A DNA stretch of 64,000 bases from assembly GCF_004331485.1 (NCBI RefSeq), contig NZ_SJKD01000001.1, positions 930,001-994,000 of the forward strand, in the 5' to 3' direction. Positions 59,173 through 64,000 of this stretch are shown here, piece by piece (the first letter of the stretch is position 1; every line of letters begins with the position of its first letter). Both the position numbers and the translations under genes were made by a program. The notes below the pieces were generated by a model. That model was given only the letters and a program-made list of their open reading frames with translations, made no database searches and was not told the origin of the DNA. The stretch is from Kribbella capetownensis (GTDB taxonomy: Bacteria; Actinomycetota; Actinomycetes; Propionibacteriales; Kribbellaceae).

Positions 59173-60587
59173 TTCTTGTCCAACGCGTACAACGTCGAGT
59201 CGTGCACCACGAGTGCGCGCCCACCCGCGACACCCCACGGCCGCGCGGTATCGGCGGGAAGAGTCTGACCCTTGCCGCCGGGGGTCGTGGCGACGAGATC
59301 ACTGCCGACCATCCCGAAGATCGTCGTACCGGTGACCGAAACCGGGTGGAGGTCGGCGTACCGCGCTGTCGACTTGTGCTCGAAGTCGATCACGCAGTTG
59401 CCCCAGGCAGCGACCTTGCCGGCCTGGTCCGGCACCCACTGCCAGCTCTCGACGTCAGCCTCCTTCGCCACCGGGCAGGTAGCGAGGATCGCGCCGTTCA
59501 CGGTCGAGTGCACGACCGGGATCACGATGTCCTTGGTGTCCGACTTCCACAGCACCAGCGCGCGGCCGGGGCTGGCGGCGACCACATGCTCGATCCCCTT
59601 CGACCCGGACGGCGCCTTCGGGTTCACGGTTTGCAGGCCCTTGTCCAGCTGACTCCAGAACAGCGGACCGGTGTAGCGCGCCATCAGCGCCTTGTCGCCC
59701 TCGGCCAGCAGAACCGTGGACAGGCGGGGTTGGTTCGGCACCGCCTTCACCTTGCCACCGGCCACCATGCTCGCGCCGGCATCGCCTTCGACCTTGATCA
59801 GCGGCGATGTCCCGAAGAACTGCACCTGCGCCTGGTCGGGCAGCTCTACGGAGGTAGCTCCCGCACCGCCACCGGCCCAGTAGTACAAGGCATCCGGCGC
59901 GGCCACCGCGAGCACCGGCTTGGAGTCGATCGTGGTGTAGACCGGGCTCAGCGCGTCCTTCGGCACCTTGTCCTGCCAGAGCACCTTGCCGTTGCCGTCG
60001 AAGACGGCGACCTTCGCGTCCGGCGTGACGATGGCGACCTGCTTGCCGTCCGGCGACACCGCGGGCGCCGACTTGGCGGCGATGTCGACCGTCCAACTCG
60101 CCTTCGTCGACCAGCCCGGTGGCACCGGCCGGGCCGAGAACTGGTCCGGCACGACCTTCGGCTCGGGCAGCGTCGGGACCTTCGGTGCTTCCGACGGCTT
60201 GGACACGTCGCTGTCGCCATCCCGGAACACCGTGAAGTAGAGCGTCGTACCTGCGATCAGTACGACGGCCAGCGCGATGCCGGCGATGACCGGCCAACCC
60301 GGCCTGCGGGCGCCGCCGCTGCTGGTGCTGCTCTCCGATTCCACTGCGTCGACCCGACCGTCGGGGTGGACGATCAGCGGCCAGGACGAACCGTCGGACT
60401 CCACCGCGGTCGCGCGTACCGGCCGGCCGAGCTGTCCGGCCCGGTCGCTCACGACGGCGATCGCGGCCTGCCGTGGATCTCGGTGGTTGCTGACCGGATG
60501 GGTCCGCCCGGCGATGGTGACCTCGGCGTTGCGGTCGTCGTGCAACCGGATCGTCACCTTGGGCCAGGACGGGATCTTCTCAGCCAC
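59169..60587 (-). CDS. Membrane-anchored PQQ/beta-propeller-like protein
   Basis: 472 residues. A cytoplasmic N-terminal domain (about 1-95; SWPKVTIRLHDDRNAEVTI) comes first, then one transmembrane helix (about 98-120, PVIAGIALAVVLIAGTTLYF), a Pro-rich linker, and a C-terminal repeated-blade region. Blades show the pattern SPDGKQVAIVTPDAKVAVFD and GNGKVLWQDKVP, as in PQQ-like propellers. It is coupled to the W-P peptide gene and divergent from the secretion-like cluster. A scaffolding role in that system is possible; the substrate is unknown. Confidence 0.78.
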   Translation of the reverse strand: MAEKIPSWPKVTIRLHDDRNAEVTIAGRTHPVSNHRDPRQAAIAVVSDRAGQLGRPVRATAVESDGSSWPLIVHPDGRVDAVESESSTSSGGARRPGWPVIAGIALAVVLIAGTTLYFTVFRDGDSDVSKPSEAPKVPTLPEPKVVPDQFSARPVPPGWSTKASWTVDIAAKSAPAVSPDGKQVAIVTPDAKVAVFDGNGKVLWQDKVPKDALSPVYTTIDSKPVLAVAAPDALYYWAGGGAGATSVELPDQAQVQFFGTSPLIKVEGDAGASMVAGGKVKAVPNQPRLSTVLLAEGDKALMARYTGPLFWSQLDKGLQTVNPKAPSGSKGIEHVVAASPGRALVLWKSDTKDIVIPVVHSTVNGAILATCPVAKEADVESWQWVPDQAGKVAAWGNCVIDFEHKSTARYADLHPVSVTGTTIFGMVGSDLVATTPGGKGQTLPADTARPWGVAGGRALVVHDSTLYALDKK

Positions 60588-60836
60588 GGCGACCTCTCAT
60601 TCCCGCCACAGATCTCCCTCGTTCATCCGACTACGCCGCCCCCGTTCTAGCATGTGCAGCGACCACCGCAGGCCAGAAATCCGGGCCCGCGGGACTCTGC
60701 GGGCCCGGCCCGGCTCGACTGCTCCGGCCAGGGAGTGGCGGGCCGCCAGGCCTGTGGATAACTCACGCAACGTACATCCGGGAATTGAGAGAATACGGTG
60801 AGCGACAGCTTGTCACACACCACGAAAGGAGGGGCC

Positions 60837-61451
60837 ATGACGCAGAATCCATGGGATCGGCAGTCAACGACCTCAGGTCCGCAACAGTCACCGCCGGGTC
60901 CCTCGCCGCAGCCCGCGGGCGGGCCGTCCGCACCGCAGCACGGTGTTTCCGCACCGGCCGAGGACCAGCGGCTGCCGAAGTTCGCGATTCCGGCCGCGGA
61001 CACACTCTGGTGGGTCGGCGTGCACGGCGGCGCCGGCGAGACCACGATGGCGCTCCTCCTTCCGGGGAGCCGGGCGGCGAACCATCGCTGGCCGATCCCG
61101 CCACCACCGGTGCCGACACCGGTCGTCCTCGTCGCCCGGACGCACGCTTCCGGTCTGCGGGCCGCCCAGCGGGCCGCGGTCGAGTGGGCGTCCGGTGTGG
61201 TCCAGGGCGTAGCCGTGCTGGGCCTGGTGCTGATCGCGGACGCGCCCGGGCGACTGCCCCGGGTGCTGGACGACTTCGCCGACATCGTCGGCGGCGGCGT
61301 GCCGCGGGTCTGGGACATCCCCTGGATCGAGGAGTGGCGCCGAGGGGAGGCCCCGACACCGGAGAACACCCCGGACGAGGTCTTCGAAGTCCTCGAATCC
61401 ATCTACGCACTGCGCGCCGCGAACCCTGCGGACTATCCCGCCCCGTACTGA
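60837..61451 (+). CDS. DUF6668-type protein of a secretion-like cluster
   Basis: 204 residues. A Pro/Gln-rich start leads to LWWVGVHGGAGETTMALLLPG, a P-loop-like GxxGxGET that is degenerate (Glu for Lys), then VVLVARTHASGLRAAQRAA and VLGLVLIADAPGRLPRVL, in the style of MinD/ParA-like folds that lack ATPase signatures. It fits what is annotated as DUF6668 in actinobacterial conjugation loci. Start: ATG after GAAAGGAGGGG. The next gene starts 14 bases later. Confidence 0.75.
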   Translation: MTQNPWDRQSTTSGPQQSPPGPSPQPAGGPSAPQHGVSAPAEDQRLPKFAIPAADTLWWVGVHGGAGETTMALLLPGSRAANHRWPIPPPPVPTPVVLVARTHASGLRAAQRAAVEWASGVVQGVAVLGLVLIADAPGRLPRVLDDFADIVGGGVPRVWDIPWIEEWRRGEAPTPENTPDEVFEVLESIYALRAANPADYPAPY

Positions 61452-61465
61452 AAGGTCCCTCCGCG

Positions 61466-61744
61466 ATGATGCTGGCCCATCTGATCTCGGATACGCATGC
61501 CCTGATACCGCTCAGCGGTGGCGGCACCCGGCCACCCGGCGGCGAGAAACTCGAGCTGGTGATCGACTGGGTGCGCTGGATCGCCTTCGCCATCTGCGTT
61601 CTCGGCATCCTGATCGCCGGCGCCATGATGGCCGTCGGCCAGCGTCGCGGTGAAGGTGGTGAGCATGCCGCCCGGCTCGGCTGGGTGCTCACCGCCTGCA
61701 TCGTGATCGCATCTTCGACGCTGCTCGTCGGCGCCCTGCAGTGA
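61466..61744 (+). CDS. Small membrane protein, VirB2/TrbC-like in position
   Basis: 92 residues. Two membrane helices, VIDWVRWIAFAICVLGILIAGAM and GWVLTACIVIASSTLLVGAL, flank a short Arg/Gly/Glu loop. This is the size and layout of VirB2/TrbC-like pilins or the small membrane partners of VirB4 ATPases. The call rests on layout and neighbours, not sequence identity. The frame has two ATGs in a row (61466 and 61469); the first was taken. It is three bases from the SCO6880-type gene. Confidence 0.65.
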   Translation: MMLAHLISDTHALIPLSGGGTRPPGGEKLELVIDWVRWIAFAICVLGILIAGAMMAVGQRRGEGGEHAARLGWVLTACIVIASSTLLVGALQ

Positions 61745-61747
61745 CCC

Positions 61748-63253
61748 ATGGCCGCTGACACCGTCCGCGGCGCTCCGCGGACGTACGGGAACTGGCGACA
61801 GCCAGCCTCGGCCGGGATCGCCGGCCTGGGTTCGCTCGGCACTGCTCTGCTGATGGGCGGTCTGGTCATGACGATCATGGCCACGATGGCCGGCGGTCTC
61901 GTCGGCGCGATCGTCACGCTGCTGATCGTCGGTGTCTGCCTGCTCCTGCTGACCACCAAGGACAAGCACGGGCTGTCCGCCCTGCAACGTCTCTCCACCC
62001 GGATCGGATGGGAACGAGCGAAGATGGCGAAGCACAACATCTACCGGTCCGGCCCACTCGGCCGTCCCGCCTGGGGCACCTTCCAGCTCCCGGGTCTGGC
62101 CGCCGCGTCCCAGCTGAGCGAGTTCGAGGACTCGTACGGCCGGCCGTTCGCGCTGCTGTACTACCCGAGCACCCGGCACTTCACGGTTGTCATCAACGCC
62201 GAGCCGGACGGTGCCTCACTGGTGGACCAGGAGCAGGTGGACGTGTGGGTCGCGCACTGGGGCCAGTGGCTCGCCGCGCTCGGCCACGAGCCCGGCATCG
62301 TCGCCGCGTCGGTGACGGTGGAGAGCGCGCCCGACACCGGCATCCGGCTGCGGCGCGAGGTCGGCAGCAACATGCTGGACGGTACTCCGGCCATCGCCCG
62401 GGCAATGCTCACGGAGGTCGTGCAGACGTACCCGGAGGGCTCAGCGCTGATCTCGGCCCGAGTCGCTCTGACGTTCAAGGGCACGGACCGGAGCGGCAAG
62501 CGCCGCAAACAGGAGGACATGGGCCGTGAGCTCGCGTCCCGGCTGCCTGCTCTCACCCAGAGCCTGAACGCCACCGGTGCGGGTGCGGCTCGTCCGGTCA
62601 CCGCTCAAGAGTTGTGCGAGACCGTGCGCATCGCCTACGACCCGGCGTCCGCCGTACTGATCGACGAGGCGCGCAGCCATGGAGACGTGCCGGAGTTGCA
62701 GTGGACCGATGTCGGTCCGGCCGGTGCGCAAGGGTTCTGGGACAAGTACCGGCACGACTCCGCGTGGTCGGTGACGTGGCAGATGACCCAGGCGCCGCGT
62801 GGCGAGGTGTTCTCCTCGGTGCTGTCCCAGTTGGTCGCGCCGCATGCGGACATCGATCGCAAGCGCGTCACCTTGCTCTACCGTCCGCTGGACGCGGCCA
62901 CTGCGGCCCGAGTGGTCGAGGCCGACAAGCGCAACGCGTCGTTCCGCGCCACCACCTCGAGCCGTCCATCGGCCCGGACCATGACCGAGGCCAGGGCGGC
63001 GGAGCGGACCGCACAGGAGGAAGCGCGCGGAGCGGGGCTGGTCAACTTCGGCATGGTCGTGACCGGCACGGTGATGACCGCCGAGCAGATCCCGGACATG
63101 ATCGCGGCCATCGACAATCTGGGCGCCACCGCCCGCGTCCTGCTCCGGCCGGCGTACGGCTCGCAGGACTCCGCCTTCGTGGCCGGCTTGCCGCTGGGCG
63201 TCGTACTGCAGAGCCACCTGTCCGTTCCGGCCGGCATCCGGGAGGCCCTGTGA
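61748..63253 (+). CDS. SCO6880-family protein (PrgI/VirB3-like with VirB4 N-terminal-like domain)
   Basis: 501 residues. Two membrane helices near residues 23-65 (GTALLMGGLVMTIMATMAGG, then AIVTLLIVGVCLLLLTT) precede a long soluble part: LYRSGPLGRPAWGTFQLPG-type block, ALLYYPSTRHFTVVINAEPDG, VAHWGQWLAALGHEPGIVAASVTVE and a C-terminal LPLGVVLQSHLSVPAGIREAL. This order fits SCO6880-type proteins, which combine a PrgI-like membrane part with the N-terminal region of a VirB4-like component. The ATPase follows as a separate coupled gene. Confidence 0.85.
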   Translation: MAADTVRGAPRTYGNWRQPASAGIAGLGSLGTALLMGGLVMTIMATMAGGLVGAIVTLLIVGVCLLLLTTKDKHGLSALQRLSTRIGWERAKMAKHNIYRSGPLGRPAWGTFQLPGLAAASQLSEFEDSYGRPFALLYYPSTRHFTVVINAEPDGASLVDQEQVDVWVAHWGQWLAALGHEPGIVAASVTVESAPDTGIRLRREVGSNMLDGTPAIARAMLTEVVQTYPEGSALISARVALTFKGTDRSGKRRKQEDMGRELASRLPALTQSLNATGAGAARPVTAQELCETVRIAYDPASAVLIDEARSHGDVPELQWTDVGPAGAQGFWDKYRHDSAWSVTWQMTQAPRGEVFSSVLSQLVAPHADIDRKRVTLLYRPLDAATAARVVEADKRNASFRATTSSRPSARTMTEARAAERTAQEEARGAGLVNFGMVVTGTVMTAEQIPDMIAAIDNLGATARVLLRPAYGSQDSAFVAGLPLGVVLQSHLSVPAGIREAL

Positions 63254-64000
63254 AGCCGGCCGACCCGGTCCGCTCCGGCAAGCGGCCGATGCCGCGCGGC
63301 TGGCCCGGTGCGGGCCGCGGCTACTCGACGTACCTCCAGGCACCGGCCGAGTGGCGCGGCACCACGGTCCAGGTCTGCGGCCTCTGGCCTTTCGCCGCGG
63401 GCACCGGCAGCCCCATGGTCGGCGTACCCATCGGTCGCAACATCCTGTCCGGCGCCACCCTTTGCTGTGACCCGATCAACTGGTTCACCCGAGCCAACCT
63501 CATCTCGAATCCGTCGATGTTCGTGCTCGGCAGGCCCGGCTTGGGCAAGTCCACGGTGGTACGGCGGATGGCGTTGGGGCTGGCGGGGTACGGCGTGCAG
63601 CCGTTGGTGCTGGGAGACCTGAAGCCTGACTACCGGGACTTGATCGAGGCGCTGGGTGGGCAAGTCATTCGGCTGGGGCGTGGGCGCGGGCATCTGAACG
63701 TGCTGGATCCGGGGGAGTCGCGTAGGGCGGCGCAGCGGCTGACCGGGAAGGCACGGGAAGCGATCCAGGCCGACGCGCATGGGCGTCGCCACACGATGGT
63801 GTCCGCGTTGATCTCGATCATGCGCTCGGTGCCACCGACGGACCGCGAGGAGACGATCCTCGACGAGGCGCTCAAGGTTCTCGACGAGCGATCCACCGGT
63901 ACGCCGGTCCTGCGCGATCTGCTCCAAGTCGTTCAGGACGCGCCGGACCGGGTCCGCAACGTCGCCTTGGATCGCGGCAGCCTGGATCGCTACCGGCAGA
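63250..64000 (+). CDS. VirB4-like ATPase, N-terminal part (continues past the window)
   Basis: The frame starts at a GTG overlapping the previous stop (GTGA) and stays open to the end, so the protein is truncated here at about 250 residues. Walker A is GRPGLGKSTVVRRMALGLAG, near residue 96, followed by PLVLGDLKPDYRDLIEALGG, the usual nucleotide-exit region of VirB4/TraC-type motors. NWFTRANLISNPSMFVLG precedes it as in such ATPases. The rest, with Walker B, lies beyond the window. It should power the secretion-like module. Confidence 0.85.
   Translation, partial: MKPADPVRSGKRPMPRGWPGAGRGYSTYLQAPAEWRGTTVQVCGLWPFAAGTGSPMVGVPIGRNILSGATLCCDPINWFTRANLISNPSMFVLGRPGLGKSTVVRRMALGLAGYGVQPLVLGDLKPDYRDLIEALGGQVIRLGRGRGHLNVLDPGESRRAAQRLTGKAREAIQADAHGRRHTMVSALISIMRSVPPTDREETILDEALKVLDERSTGTPVLRDLLQVVQDAPDRVRNVALDRGSLDRYRQ

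Noticed and set aside
60588..60836. Possible small gene or attachment site between the propeller gene and the DUF6668 gene
   Set aside because: No convincing frame, and no direct repeat matching another part of the window was seen. It is probably a divergent promoter region.
1..64000. tRNA, rRNA, CRISPR arrays, insertion sequences, prophage
   Set aside because: No cloverleaf-like sequence, no regular spaced repeats, no transposase or phage structural gene was recognised. Only a motif scan by eye was possible.

Overview
The window is a high-GC, densely packed chromosomal stretch from an actinobacterium. The rpsF-ssb-rpsR-rplI block, the zinc-type S18, the F420-type oxidoreductase, many GTG starts, many leaderless-looking genes and the four-base ATGA/GTGA overlaps all fit Actinobacteria. 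The protein sequences look most like Kribbella (Propionibacteriales). That genus call is from recognition, not from a search. No rRNA, tRNA, CRISPR array, insertion sequence or prophage was seen, and no gene-free stretch exceeds 300 bases.

Layout. 1-6.5 kb: the tail of a TetR gene, a TetR repressor, and a divergent operon (acyl-CoA dehydrogenase, two SDRs, APH-like kinase, PGAM-like phosphatase, LLM oxidoreductase) that resembles an unfused ACAD10/11 lipid-catabolic set. 6.5-7.5 kb: a broken membrane-anchored protein and an MmcQ/YjbR protein. 7.5-14.9 kb: a two-component system divergent from a lipoprotein, adaptor, ABC ATPase and permease operon; the adaptor 3' end carries an exact 263-bp tandem duplication. 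14.8-18.8 kb: MFS, DUF4188, thioesterase, alcohol dehydrogenase and YciI genes. 18.9-21.9 kb: two tandem secreted metzincin-type proteases, each followed by a perfect hairpin. 21.9-27.1 kb: M20 hydrolase, RibD-like reductase, AraC regulator, a two-gene unit with an HEHAH protein, and a DUF72 gene. 27.2-30.6 kb: inositol-phosphate synthase with a PadR regulator and palindromic operator, and an AtoE-type transporter. 30.7-35.4 kb: a class A penicillin-binding protein, a PIG-V-like mannosyltransferase, and a sigma-factor operon collapsed by an apparent deletion.

35.4-39.4 kb: a 1341-residue secreted GH92 mannosidase. 39.6-45.2 kb: a glycoconjugate region (epimerase, fused membrane glycosyltransferase/GT2, GtrA protein, methyltransferase, UDP-sulfoquinovose synthase). 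45.2-48.9 kb: VOC proteins, a methyltransferase, and an alanine racemase-like gene paired with a FemABX transferase (cell-wall cross-bridge). 49-56.9 kb: SDRs, TetR with two palindromic operators, two MFS transporters, NUDIX, an endonuclease IV-like protein, and an Lrp regulator. 57-58.9 kb: rpsF-ssb-rpsR-rplI with a structured leader and a strong terminator. 58.9-64 kb: a locus resembling a chromosomal type IV secretion/conjugation module (repeat-bearing exported peptide, membrane beta-propeller, DUF6668, small membrane protein, SCO6880 family, VirB4-like ATPase running off the end).

The least expected observations are the exact tandem duplication that keeps every stop/start overlap in the ABC operon, the truncated sigma factor joined to its former downstream gene, the doubly broken membrane gene, the UDP-sulfoquinovose synthase, and the secretion-type module next to the ribosomal protein operon.
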